32,924 bases of DNA from Daejeonella rubra (GTDB lineage: Bacteria; Bacteroidota; Bacteroidia; Sphingobacteriales; Sphingobacteriaceae). The translations under genes and the position numbers were made by a program. How positions within the stretch are numbered: position 1 is the stretch's first letter; each line of letters starts with the position of its first letter. The notes under the pieces are model-generated. The model ran no database searches and was not told the DNA's origin. It was given only the letters and a program-made list of their open reading frames with translations. Below are positions 1-8,558 of this stretch, in pieces. The stretch is taken from contig NZ_FNHH01000037.1 in assembly GCF_900103545.1 (NCBI RefSeq), positions 1 through 32,924 of the forward strand, given 5' to 3'.

Positions 1-121
1 CTGATATTTTTTCTTGCCTTGCATAATACAAAATACTAATAATCAGTTACTTAACAAAGTAATATTTAAAATAAATAAGTTGTGCAACAGCCACTTGATG
101 AAAAAGTATCCAAAAAATCAA

Positions 122-175
122 GAAAGAACGAAGCTTCCACCGCCGAGGGCAAAACACCTGGCTCGCCGTTCTTTC
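122..175. repeat. Inverted repeat gaaagaacg/cgttctttc
   Basis: The arms gaaagaacg (122-130) and cgttctttc (167-175) are perfect complements around a GC-rich 36-nt centre, in otherwise AT-rich DNA. The GC-rich sequence continues to about 200. It could be a dispersed REP-like element; only one copy is in the window, so this is a suggestion. Confidence 0.4.
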
Positions 176-289
176 GTCCCAGCGCTCGGGTATTCTGCTC
201 CATTCGGAATTAATTTTTATTAGTCAAAATCTGACAGGGTACTGAGATCAACGTTATTGGTGAATGAATGTTCTTCCACCAACGGCTGC

Positions 290-343
290 GTACAGGGCTA
301 TGAAAGTTTGTGCTCTGGCAAATTTGGATTTACTGCCCTGTAC
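290..343. repeat. Stem-loop with gtacagggc/gccctgtac arms
   Basis: Perfect 9-bp arms, gtacagggc at 290-298 and gccctgtac at 335-343, enclose 36 nt. A wider 9-bp pair, gtgaatgaa near 260 and ttcattcac near 530, may enclose the whole 260-540 segment. No function is evident; a structural RNA or a recombination site is possible but unsupported. Confidence 0.4.
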
Positions 344-413
344 AATGCCGCGCAAGACGGTTACGAATGTGTAGAACAATTATTTTTATCCGACACCCTT
401 GCAGAACCCTTTA

Positions 414-638
414 ATAACATCAGGCGCAGCGGTGGCGTTTATTCGTTGTTGGTTTATTGCTTTTTACTTGAAATGGGAGTTTCTACACCGAGTTTTCCAT
501 AAATAATTTTCATAAATATTAAACAAATCGTTCATTCACTGAACCTCCGTTCACCTCTCTTCCGCCTTGGCTGGTGCGGCACGCACTCAATTAGCCACAC
601 CACTGCCTTTCATAGCATCAGACGCAGCGATGTCGTTT
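414..638 (+). repeat. Degenerate 27-bp direct repeat (414-440 and 612-638)
   Basis: Two copies of a motif of the form ATARCATCAGRCGCAGCG followed by RTGKCGTTT occur at 414-440 and 612-638, agreeing at about 23 of 27 positions. They lie in the gene-free left flank and suggest a small dispersed repeat family or decayed duplicates. Confidence 0.45.
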
Positions 639-775
639 TGGTTCTTTTCTGCTACAGGAAAAGAACTAGGCTCCCGCAGCCATAAGTGGGCTGAAAACCA
701 TAAGTGGTTGATGGGAAACACCGACCAAAGGAAAATCCCGTAAGAAATCAGAGATAGCGATCAGTAAAAAGAATC

Positions 776-1771
776 TTAAACAAGTAAGGAAGATGCTGGT
801 TGGTAATTACTCCCCTGTACGATCCCTTTTTCTTCCAGGCGTTTATCAATATAACTCTGGATCTGTGATTTTTTCATACCCCAGTTAGGTGCGATCAGCA
901 GATCTAAATCAGCCAGGCCAAAGAGTCGCTGTAAAACAATATCAGGCCGCAAAAGTGGGATGAATTCAGCAATAAAATCGGTGTATTCATCTATCGTAAA
1001 TACCTTAAATGGATCACGGCTATATTTTGTGCCCATGATAGACCCCTTAACGATATGAAGATGGTGCAGCTTGACAAATTTAATCTGAGGGAACCTGTTT
1101 ATCTCATCCGCATAGCGAAGCATCATTTCATGAGTTTCCCAGGGGAATCCAAATATAGTATGAACACAAATATCAACCTTTGTATTTTGAGCAAGCTGAA
1201 CTGCATTAACAAATTCCTGATGACTGCAGCCCCTATTGATCTTTAAAAGAGTTTCATCATAGATCGACTCCATCCCCATCTCAAGATCCACATCAAAACG
1301 ATCGGAATAGCTTTCGAGCAGGGCAAGTTTTTCAAAGTCGATACAATCAGGTCGGGTGCCTACCGATAAACCAACTATGCTGTCTGTGTTAATACTCAGA
1401 GCTTCATCATAAAGCATTTTCAGATAATGCGTTGGCGCATAGGTATTGGTATTGGGCTGAAAATAGATAATGAATTTTTCAGCTCTGTAATTTTTAAATG
1501 CCCGCTCCATACCCTGTTCGATCTGCTCACGAATGGTCGGCAATTTTCTTGAAAGCTCAGGTGTGAAAGAATCTACGTTACAATAGGTACAACCACCGTA
1601 CCCCTTACTTCCATCCCGGTTAGGACAGGTAAATCCGGCATCGGCAATGATCTTATATACACGCTGACCGTCATACTTTTTTTTAAGGTATGCGCCATAA
1701 TGATTATAATTCTTATGTCCGTAATCTAAAGGTGTTCCCAAAATTCTATTTTTGCAAAGATACAAAATCAT
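776..1771 (-). CDS. Radical SAM protein, YhcC/TIGR01212 family
   Basis: This is a radical SAM enzyme of the YhcC (TIGR01212) family, 331 aa by the longest frame. The iron-sulfur cluster site is C49, C61 and C64 in CPNRDG...GGCTYC, with the long first spacing typical of this family rather than CX3CX2C. The family is related to Elp3-like radical SAM proteins; its reaction is not firmly established. The start is doubtful. A TATCTTTG promoter box on this strand (1762-1755) lies inside the first few codons of the longest frame, and family resemblance seems to begin near residue 14 (PLDYGHKNYNHYG). A TTG at 1741 (residue 11) is a plausible true start, giving a nearly leaderless mRNA. The gene diverges from corA with overlapping promoter elements. 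Confidence 0.88.
   Translation of the reverse strand: MILYLCKNRILGTPLDYGHKNYNHYGAYLKKKYDGQRVYKIIADAGFTCPNRDGSKGYGGCTYCNVDSFTPELSRKLPTIREQIEQGMERAFKNYRAEKFIIYFQPNTNTYAPTHYLKMLYDEALSINTDSIVGLSVGTRPDCIDFEKLALLESYSDRFDVDLEMGMESIYDETLLKINRGCSHQEFVNAVQLAQNTKVDICVHTIFGFPWETHEMMLRYADEINRFPQIKFVKLHHLHIVKGSIMGTKYSRDPFKVFTIDEYTDFIAEFIPLLRPDIVLQRLFGLADLDLLIAPNWGMKKSQIQSYIDKRLEEKGIVQGSNYQPASSLLV
1747..1754 (+). promoter_or_regulatory. Putative -7 box TATTTTTG for corA
   Basis: TATTTTTG fits TAnnTTTG on the plus strand and abuts the minus-strand TATCTTTG at 1755-1762. It would start transcription around 1761, about 30 nt before the corA ATG. No clear -33 TTTG is visible at the usual distance, so the call is weak. 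Confidence 0.3.
1755..1762 (-). promoter_or_regulatory. Putative -7 box TATCTTTG for the radical SAM gene
   Basis: TATCTTTG on the minus strand matches the Bacteroidota -7 consensus TAnnTTTG. A TTTA, one mismatch from the -33 TTTG, lies about 18 bp upstream. Transcription would start near 1748, downstream of the ATG of the longest frame, which is why that start is questioned. Confidence 0.45.
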
Positions 1772-1792
1772 TCTTACCCTTAAACTAAGACT

Positions 1793-2746
1793 ATGCTACG
1801 GATCTATTATAAGAAAGATAAACGTCTTGCGAAGGAAAGTGACATCACTTTATTGCGGTCAATTCCCCTTAATGACCTGGTTTGGGTAGATCTTCAAAAT
1901 TCAACGGTAGAAGAGAAGGTCACTATTGAAACCTTTTTCGACATAAAATACTCCTCGGTTGAAGAGTCCACTGAAATTGAGAGTTCTTCACGTTTCAATG
2001 AACTGGATGATGAGCTGATCATCAATTCCAACTTTCTATCTTCAAAAGAGCAGGATTTTGACTACTGTCCTGTTTCCATTGTACTGGAAAAAGGCATTCT
2101 TTTCACCTATAGAGACGATAACCTTAAAACATTCGGGGAGTCGGTAAAAAAGATCAAATCAAATCCCGGAGCTTTTACGAATGGCTACCAGATTCTGCTT
2201 ACCATACTTGAAACGGGGATTGAACAGGATGCAGATATCATTGAGGGGCTTGCAAAAGACATTGCCGACCTGAATAAAAAGCTGACTCTGAACAGGAAAA
2301 GGTCGGATGAAGAGATCCTTCTAAAAATTGCTTCCTTTCAGAACTATAATATTTTGATGCGTGAGAATATTATTGATAAACAGAGACTGGTATCCTCATT
2401 AATGAAGAGCAATCTCTTTCCTGAAGAGTATATGAGTGTTCTGCGGATCATGATCAAAGATATCGGATCATTAATAGAGCACAATAAATTTGCTTTTGAA
2501 AGACTGGAATACCTGCAGGACACATTCATGGGTCTGGTGAATATTGAGCAAAACAGGATCATTAAAATATTTACCGTTGCCACAGTTGCTTTTATGCCCC
2601 CTACATTAATAGCAAGCATCTATGGAATGAACTTCCGCCTGATGCCTGAACTCAACTGGGATTATGGATACCTATTTGCTATTGGCATTATGGTTCTATC
2701 ATCGGTATTGACATTAGTTTATTTCAAAAAGAAAAATTGGTTGTAA
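1793..2746 (+). CDS. corA: CorA family magnesium/divalent cation channel
   Basis: CorA proteins form homopentameric inner-membrane channels for Mg2+ (some carry Co2+, Ni2+ or Zn2+). The 317-aa length is normal. The N-terminal two thirds is the soluble, helix-rich cytoplasmic domain. The C-terminus has two membrane helices joined by the signature YGMNF; the selectivity-filter GMN is residues 278-280. The C-terminal tail KKKNWL is basic, as expected for the cytoplasmic end. The ATG at 1793 lies 21 nt beyond the divergent radical SAM frame. Family assignment is secure; the ion carried in vivo is not shown by the sequence. Confidence 0.93.
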   Translation: MLRIYYKKDKRLAKESDITLLRSIPLNDLVWVDLQNSTVEEKVTIETFFDIKYSSVEESTEIESSSRFNELDDELIINSNFLSSKEQDFDYCPVSIVLEKGILFTYRDDNLKTFGESVKKIKSNPGAFTNGYQILLTILETGIEQDADIIEGLAKDIADLNKKLTLNRKRSDEEILLKIASFQNYNILMRENIIDKQRLVSSLMKSNLFPEEYMSVLRIMIKDIGSLIEHNKFAFERLEYLQDTFMGLVNIEQNRIIKIFTVATVAFMPPTLIASIYGMNFRLMPELNWDYGYLFAIGIMVLSSVLTLVYFKKKNWL

Positions 2747-2798
2747 GCCAGATCATTTTTTACCAGAATTCTTATTCGTATATTGTAAATATAAAGCA

Positions 2799-2810
2799 AT
2801 GCATATGCAT
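2799..2810. repeat. 12-bp palindrome atgcatatgcat
   Basis: A perfect 12-bp palindrome lies about 30 bp before the small gene at 2841, between corA and that gene. It could be a regulator binding site, but only one copy is present and chance is possible in AT-rich DNA. Confidence 0.3.
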
Positions 2811-2840
2811 GCAATAACCTGAAAAAAATAGGAGGGTAAT

Positions 2841-3083
2841 ATGAAAACACCGGTGAAAAACAAATCGAACGAAAATCAGCAGGGAGGATCAAAGTCAAAT
2901 CTGGCATTCAAATCAGGAAATGAGGAGCTGAAAAAAAGAGGCATTTCAAACAGCGGAGGTCAAATGTCTTATCAGACTGATAACAAACAGGCCACAGTTA
3001 ATAAGGGAAATGAGAACTCTATGGTACAGGGAAAAACAAAAGCACCAAAAATGCCAAGCAAGCATAGTCCCAAAAAAGGCTGA
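2841..3083 (+). CDS. Small basic, low-complexity hypothetical protein
   Basis: An 80-aa frame begins with ATG 5 nt after a strong Shine-Dalgarno stretch (aggaggg), and an 11-bp perfect hairpin follows right after its stop. Both argue for a real, separately transcribed gene. The product is rich in K, N, S, G and Q, has no hydrophobic segment, and ends SKHSPKKG, so it is probably disordered and could bind nucleic acid or act in stress. No family was recognised. Its own ribosome site and terminator make a shadow reading frame unlikely, but its function is unknown. Confidence 0.6.
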   Translation: MKTPVKNKSNENQQGGSKSNLAFKSGNEELKKRGISNSGGQMSYQTDNKQATVNKGNENSMVQGKTKAPKMPSKHSPKKG

Positions 3084-3087
3084 ATTA

Positions 3088-3124
3088 TTAAGACAGGAGG
3101 GGCACAAATCTCTTCCTGTCTTAA
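3088..3124 (+). terminator. Hairpin terminator after the small basic gene
   Basis: The arms ttaagacagga (3088-3098) and tcctgtcttaa (3114-3124) pair perfectly over 11 bp around a 15-nt loop, starting 5 nt after the stop codon at 3083. There is only a short AT tract after it. Most likely a transcription terminator. Confidence 0.7.
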
Positions 3125-3199
3125 ATTCTCATTCAAACTGTCATAAACAATTCGGCACACCAATTATTCTTACCTTTACAGGATAATCAGGACCATAAA

Positions 3200-6100
3200 A
3201 TGACCGAAGTTTATAAACCCAAACATAAGATACGTTTTGTTACTGCAGCTGCATTGTTCGATGGACATGATGCTACAATCAATATCATGCGCCGCATATT
3301 GCAGTCCTCAGGTGCGGAAGTGATCCATCTGGGACATAACCGCTCAGTACTGGAAGTTGTGAATTGCGCCATTCAGGAAGATGTGCAGGGTATTGCAATG
3401 ACCTCCTACCAGGGCGGGCATAATGAATACTTCAAATACATGTACGACCTTCTGCAGGAATCAGGAGCCGGACATATCAAAATATTTGCTGGCGGCGGTG
3501 GGGTGATCTTACCTGATGAGATCCGTGAACTAAAAGAATATGGCATAACACAGATCTATTCACCTGATGACGGCCGTAAAATGGGCCTCCAGGGAATGAT
3601 CAATGACATGCTTAAACAATGTGATTTCCTGACAAGAACAAGCCTGAATAATGAACTCCAGGGAATCAGTAAACAAGATAAAAAAGCCATTGCTTCAGCC
3701 ATAACGCTGGCTGAAAACCATCCGGAGCAGACCGAAAAATTCCTTCAGGAGCTTAAAAAAATCATCGCCGGCAAAATTGTACCCGTTATAGGGATCACTG
3801 GTACCGGTGGCGCAGGAAAATCCTCCTTAATTGATGAACTGGTCCGCCGTTTTTTGGTTGAAACCGATAAAAGTATAGCCATCATTTCTGTTGATCCTTC
3901 CAAACGTAAAACGGGAGGCGCATTATTAGGCGACCGGATCCGGATGAACTCCATCAATAATTCCCGGGTTTATATGCGATCGCTGGCCACAAGGCAGGCA
4001 AACCTCGCACTTTCAAAATATGTTCAGGAATCTATCGACATCTGTAAAGCTGCGGGTTATGACCTGATCATCGTTGAAACATCCGGAATCGGACAATCAG
4101 ATACCGAGATTACTGAGCACTCTGATGTAGCCTTATATGTGATGACTCCGGAATTTGGTGCAGCAACACAGCTCGAAAAGATCGACATGCTCGATTTCGC
4201 AGATATTGTTGCCATCAATAAATTCGATAAACGCGGGGCACTGGATGCGATCAGAGATGTACGTAAGCAATTCAAACGTAATCATCAGCTATTTGACACT
4301 CCCGATGAGGATCTTCCCGTGATCGGAACCATGGCTTCCCAGTTCAATGACCCGGGAATGAACAAACTCTTTACAGAGTTAATGGCTTCCATCCTAAAGA
4401 AAACAGGCTTTGATTTCCATGCAAAAATGGAAATGAGCTCGCAGCAATCAGAGAAAAGTTATATTATTCCTCCCGACCGAACCCGCTATCTTGCGGAGAT
4501 CGTGGAGGCAAGCGCTGAATATAATAACTGGGTGAATAAACAATGTAAACTTGCCCAGCAACTCTTCCAGGTACATGGAACATTGGTTATTGCTTCTGAA
4601 CATAAAAAGGAAGAGTCCATCAAATCGCTTAAAGAAATATACAATACACTGGAGCAAAGTCTGGATCGTGAGTGCAAACGACTGCTGGAAGAATGGCCGG
4701 AAACCATTAAAAAATATAAAGCTGACAATTTCGTTTTTAAGGTGCGCGACAAAGAGATCAAACAGTCTCTTTACACAGAATCTTTATCCAAGCTCCGCAT
4801 TCCAAAGATCTCCCTGCCACGATATGAGGCATGGGGCGATATTTTGAGATGGATCCTTACTGAAAATGTTCCGGGCGAATTTCCATATGCTGCCGGTGTT
4901 TTCCCACTGAAACGTGAAGGAGAAGACCCTACCCGTATGTTTGCAGGAGAAGGTGGTCCGGAAAGAACCAATAAACGTTTCCATTATGTGTCATTGGGCC
5001 AGCCAGCTCACCGTTTGTCGACCGCTTTCGATTCGGTTACGCTTTATGGCGAAGACCCTGATCTGCGCCCAGATATTTACGGTAAGATCGGGAATTCAGG
5101 TGTGAGCATTGCGACACTGGATGATGCAAAAAAATTATACAGCGGATTCGACCTTTGTCATCCTTCTACTTCGGTATCCATGACGATCAACGGTCCGGCG
5201 CCTATGCTGCTCGGATTCTTCATGAATGCAGCCATAGACCAGCAATGCGAAAAATACATTCTTGAAAATGATCTGCTGGAAGAAACTAAAGCAAAAATCG
5301 ATCAGCTATTTAAGTCGCGTGGAATTTCGAAGCCATCCTATCAGGGAGAACTACCTGAAGGAAATAATGGACTGGGATTAATGCTTTTGGGACTAACCGG
5401 AGATCAGGTTTTGCCTGCTGATGTTTACGCCAAAATAAAAGCATTTGCCATCGCCAATGTAAGAGGCACCGTGCAGGCTGATATTTTAAAGGAAGATCAG
5501 GCACAGAACACCTGTATATTTTCAACAGAATTCGCATTGAGGATGATGGGAGATATCCAGAAATACTTCATTGATAACCTGGTAAGGAACTTCTACTCCG
5601 TTTCAATTTCGGGATACCATATTGCCGAAGCTGGTGCTAATCCAATTTCACAATTGGCATTTACCCTGAGTAATGGTTTTACATTCGTTGAATATTACCT
5701 GAGCAGAGGGATGCATATTGATGAGTTTGCACCCAACCTGTCCTTCTTTTTCTCCAACGGAATTGATCCGGAATACTCCGTGATCGGACGTGTTGCCAGA
5801 AGAATCTGGGCTAAAGCCATCAAACATAAATACAAGGGGAATGATCGCTCACAGAAATTAAAATATCATATTCAAACTTCCGGACGGTCATTGCATGCTC
5901 AGGAGATCGATTTCAATGACATCCGTACTACACTGCAGGCATTGTATGCGATCTATGACAATTGCAATTCACTTCATACCAATGCCTATGATGAGGCCAT
6001 AACCACGCCTACAGAAGAGTCTGTTCGCAGAGCGATGGCTATTCAGCTTATTATCAATCGCGAATTAGGATTGGCGAAAAATGAGAATCCATTACAGGGT

Positions 6101-6562
6101 GCATTTATAATTGAAGAGCTGACAGAACTGGTAGAAAACGCCGTTCTTGAGGAGTTTAAGCGTATAAACGACCGTGGTGGTGTACTTGGAGCAATGGAAA
6201 CGATGTACCAGCGAAGCCGCATTCAGGAAGAATCTCTTTATTACGAAACGCTGAAACATGATGGGACTTATCCTATTATTGGGGTTAACACCTTCCTTAA
6301 CAAGAATGGTTCACCAACGATCATCCCATCAGAGGTGATCAGAGCTACCGAAGAAGAGAAACAATTTCAAATTTCAGCATTGGAGGCCTTTAAAGATCGT
6401 AACAATGATCTTTCAGCAGCACTTTTAAAGGATCTTCAGCAAAAAGCTGTTGCCGGTGAAAATATATTCAACAGTCTTATGGAAGTATGCAAGGTTTGTT
6501 CTCTTGGGCAGATCTCTCATGCTTTATATGAAGTTGGAGGACAATACAGGAGGAATATGTAA
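3200..6562 (+). CDS. icmF: Fused isobutyryl-CoA mutase IcmF (B12-dependent)
   Basis: IcmF interconverts isobutyryl-CoA and n-butyryl-CoA using adenosylcobalamin, and carries its own G-protein chaperone. The 1120 aa show the full fusion order. First is the B12-binding domain (about 1-145) with the DxH motif D21-G-H23, His23 being the expected cobalt ligand. Next is a MeaI-like GTPase (about 170-420) with P-loop GTGGAGKS at 201-208 and NKFDK. Last is the mutase barrel (about 530-1120) with SGYH (H807). Where methylmalonyl-CoA mutase has an Arg that binds the substrate carboxylate (VRNTY), this protein has Gln769 in AQNTC, which fits IcmF and argues against methylmalonyl-CoA as substrate. Its stop overlaps the next start by one base (TAATG). 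Some IcmF relatives act on isovaleryl/pivalyl-CoA; that cannot be excluded. Confidence 0.93.
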   Translation: MTEVYKPKHKIRFVTAAALFDGHDATINIMRRILQSSGAEVIHLGHNRSVLEVVNCAIQEDVQGIAMTSYQGGHNEYFKYMYDLLQESGAGHIKIFAGGGGVILPDEIRELKEYGITQIYSPDDGRKMGLQGMINDMLKQCDFLTRTSLNNELQGISKQDKKAIASAITLAENHPEQTEKFLQELKKIIAGKIVPVIGITGTGGAGKSSLIDELVRRFLVETDKSIAIISVDPSKRKTGGALLGDRIRMNSINNSRVYMRSLATRQANLALSKYVQESIDICKAAGYDLIIVETSGIGQSDTEITEHSDVALYVMTPEFGAATQLEKIDMLDFADIVAINKFDKRGALDAIRDVRKQFKRNHQLFDTPDEDLPVIGTMASQFNDPGMNKLFTELMASILKKTGFDFHAKMEMSSQQSEKSYIIPPDRTRYLAEIVEASAEYNNWVNKQCKLAQQLFQVHGTLVIASEHKKEESIKSLKEIYNTLEQSLDRECKRLLEEWPETIKKYKADNFVFKVRDKEIKQSLYTESLSKLRIPKISLPRYEAWGDILRWILTENVPGEFPYAAGVFPLKREGEDPTRMFAGEGGPERTNKRFHYVSLGQPAHRLSTAFDSVTLYGEDPDLRPDIYGKIGNSGVSIATLDDAKKLYSGFDLCHPSTSVSMTINGPAPMLLGFFMNAAIDQQCEKYILENDLLEETKAKIDQLFKSRGISKPSYQGELPEGNNGLGLMLLGLTGDQVLPADVYAKIKAFAIANVRGTVQADILKEDQAQNTCIFSTEFALRMMGDIQKYFIDNLVRNFYSVSISGYHIAEAGANPISQLAFTLSNGFTFVEYYLSRGMHIDEFAPNLSFFFSNGIDPEYSVIGRVARRIWAKAIKHKYKGNDRSQKLKYHIQTSGRSLHAQEIDFNDIRTTLQALYAIYDNCNSLHTNAYDEAITTPTEESVRRAMAIQLIINRELGLAKNENPLQGAFIIEELTELVENAVLEEFKRINDRGGVLGAMETMYQRSRIQEESLYYETLKHDGTYPIIGVNTFLNKNGSPTIIPSEVIRATEEEKQFQISALEAFKDRNNDLSAALLKDLQQKAVAGENIFNSLMEVCKVCSLGQISHALYEVGGQYRRNM

Positions 6563-7077
6563 TGCTGTTTACCAATCCTGAAATAGATATTTCAACGCTG
6601 CCAAAAGCTGAAGAAACCAGGCTGGTACCGGTTGATGAGCGGCATTATACAGTTCTGGTCTATAATCAGGTATTGTATTGGATCATCTTCTTTGTGGCTA
6701 CCCTTGTCGCCATGATCCTCAACAGAGAATTTCATAGTTGGATGATGACCGGTATAACCCTTCTTGTTTTTGCAACACTCTGCTTTTTACACTTCAGATT
6801 CACTTATCTGACTTTTAAGAATAAGGCATATGCGATCAGGGAGCATGACATCCTTTATCAGACGGGCTGGTTACGAAAAAGTCTGCATGTTTGTCCTTAT
6901 AACAGAATTCAGCATTGCTCTGTGGATGCCGGCGTGTTTGAAAGAAATCTGGGGATCAGCAAACTAAAGATCTATACTGCCGGTGGTGATGCCTCCGATA
7001 TTGTAATTCCCGGCTTAACACCTGAAGAAGCCAATAGCATGAGAGAACTGATCATTCAGAAAAATCAGCAGGAATGA
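6562..7077 (+). CDS. Bacterial PH-domain membrane protein, YdbS-like
   Basis: A 171-aa protein with two hydrophobic segments (about residues 33-75) followed by a bPH_2 (DUF304) domain, recognisable by the YRIQHCSVDAGVFERNLGISKLKIYTAGG-type pattern (NRIQ...G...L..YTAGG). YdbS-like proteins sit in the membrane and are usually encoded beside a larger YdbT-like partner, as here. Its ATG overlaps the icmF stop (TAATG) and its TGA overlaps the next ATG (ATGA), so the three genes are probably translationally coupled. A biochemical role is not established for the family. Confidence 0.85.
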   Translation: MLFTNPEIDISTLPKAEETRLVPVDERHYTVLVYNQVLYWIIFFVATLVAMILNREFHSWMMTGITLLVFATLCFLHFRFTYLTFKNKAYAIREHDILYQTGWLRKSLHVCPYNRIQHCSVDAGVFERNLGISKLKIYTAGGDASDIVIPGLTPEEANSMRELIIQKNQQE

Positions 7078-8531
7078 GTGCCAGTGTGTTGAGCGAATTC
7101 AGGCGTCAGCCATTTATGGCCGTAGGGCAGATCCTTTTTAAAACTATTATCCAGCTCCTTAAATCCATCTGGCCTTTTATTCTTTTGGTGCTTGTCAGAT
7201 CAGACGGGGAAAGGGACACAGCAGGAGAGTTTATTTTGATAGTACTCCCGGCGTTCGCATTAAGTAAGGCTCTGGTCGACTATTTTTTCTTTAAATTCAG
7301 GATCACAGAGGAGGAAGTACAGGTAAAAACCGGATTTTTTTCGCGAAAGCAGATCACCCTGCCCCTTCATAAGATCCAGGCGGTACATATCAATCAAAGC
7401 TGGATACAAAAGATCTTCAATCTTTCAGAATTGGCCTTTGATACCCCTGGTTCAGGAAAAGCTGAGGTGACTATCCAACTGGAAAAACAACAGGCAGAAG
7501 AATTGATGGCTTTTGTCCTTCAAAAAAGCACAGCAGCCGAAAAGACCGAAAACAATGATGACCTGATTGCTGAACTAAGCTTCAGGGATCTCCTCAAGCT
7601 AGGCTTAACCTCAAATCACTTTGAAACCCTGCTGATCCTTATCGGACTATTTTTATCGTTCCTGAACAACATAAAAGATATTGTTGACGATTATTTCAAT
7701 GAGAATCTGCTGGAAGTATCTGCCAATAAGCTCCTGGAAAGCAGCATTCTTTTTATTAGCATGGGTGTGTTCGCTATTCTGATACTATCTGTTGTAGTTT
7801 CTTTGATCCGTACCATTCTGGCCTATATAAATTTCCGGATCACGAAAACTGCCCAGGGCTTCAACATCAGCAAAGGCCTGATCAATAGCTCCCAGAAGTT
7901 GGTCCCGTTTGAGAAGGTGCAATTTCTATCATGGAAGACGAATTGGCTTAGAAAACAAATTTCCATGTTTCTTTTCGAATTCCATACGATCGGCGGAAAA
8001 GAGGTAAAGAATAAGCTGAAAATTAAGATTCCGGTTACATCAGAACTAATACTTCAAAAACTTGCAACGACCTATATCCCCGAAATTCCTGAACATTTTG
8101 CGAGTAGTTTAAAGGTACATCCATCCTATTTATTCAGAAATACCTTGTTTTTTGGCATCCTCCCCTCAGTAATACTAGCCATTCCGCTATTTATATTTGC
8201 TGATGAAAAGGCCCTTTTACTGTTGCTGCTGCCATTCTATGTATTTCTCTATTTTTGGTTGTACAGCAGAAAATTCCTCTTTTCATGGACGAGCAATCTC
8301 ATAAATATCAATACGGGTGTTTTTGGCAAACGGACGGTCATATTAAAATGGGAAAAGATCCAGTCGGTAAAGATCTCCCAAAGTCTGTTTCAGCAGCGTA
8401 AATCCCTCGCCGACCTGATCGTACACACAGCAGGAGGCACAATTACTGCGCCATATATTCCATTGGAAGCGGCCAGGGAGTTGCAGAATTTTGCCTTGTA
8501 TAAGGTGGAGAGTAGTGGGGAGGGTTGGTAG
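7074..8531 (+). CDS. Bacterial PH-domain membrane protein, YdbT-like
   Basis: A 485-aa membrane protein with repeated bPH_2 (DUF304) domains. Three PH-like repeats can be seen, each carrying a TLPLHKIQAVHI-like strand: near residues 75-145, near 250-330 (KLVPFEKVQFLSW), and near 420-480 (VILKWEKIQSVKI ... HTAGGTI). They are separated by hydrophobic segments that are probably membrane helices. It starts in a 4-base ATGA overlap with the YdbS-like gene and ends the operon, 27 bp before the convergent WYL gene. YdbS/YdbT pairs are common in bacteria, with unclear function, possibly in membrane or envelope homeostasis. Confidence 0.85.
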   Translation: MSASVLSEFRRQPFMAVGQILFKTIIQLLKSIWPFILLVLVRSDGERDTAGEFILIVLPAFALSKALVDYFFFKFRITEEEVQVKTGFFSRKQITLPLHKIQAVHINQSWIQKIFNLSELAFDTPGSGKAEVTIQLEKQQAEELMAFVLQKSTAAEKTENNDDLIAELSFRDLLKLGLTSNHFETLLILIGLFLSFLNNIKDIVDDYFNENLLEVSANKLLESSILFISMGVFAILILSVVVSLIRTILAYINFRITKTAQGFNISKGLINSSQKLVPFEKVQFLSWKTNWLRKQISMFLFEFHTIGGKEVKNKLKIKIPVTSELILQKLATTYIPEIPEHFASSLKVHPSYLFRNTLFFGILPSVILAIPLFIFADEKALLLLLLPFYVFLYFWLYSRKFLFSWTSNLININTGVFGKRTVILKWEKIQSVKISQSLFQQRKSLADLIVHTAGGTITAPYIPLEAARELQNFALYKVESSGEGW

Positions 8532-8558
8532 CAGAGAATTACAAATCAGCCCAGTTTT

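Larger units (their letters stand above)
1..775. other. Gene-free, repeat-rich intergenic region
   Basis: No convincing gene was found in this stretch. The two open frames in it (14-223 and 257-502, +) have no ribosome binding site or recognisable domain, and their codons run through inverted repeats. What it holds is structure: a 9-bp inverted repeat at 122-130/167-175, a perfect 9-bp inverted repeat at 290-298/335-343, a 27-bp degenerate direct repeat at 414-440 and 612-638, and two tiny hairpins at 677-693 and 696-709. It looks like a patchwork of dispersed Bacteroidota intergenic repeats. Confidence 0.6.

Noticed and set aside
14..502. Two small plus-strand open frames (14-223 and 257-502)
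   Set aside because: No ribosome binding site or recognisable domain; they run through inverted repeats and look like translated repeat DNA.
4901..4918. Substrate-specificity change in IcmF based on the FPLKRE segment
   Set aside because: The residue could not be aligned safely by eye to the known substrate-contacting Phe of IcmF, so no claim on an altered substrate is made.
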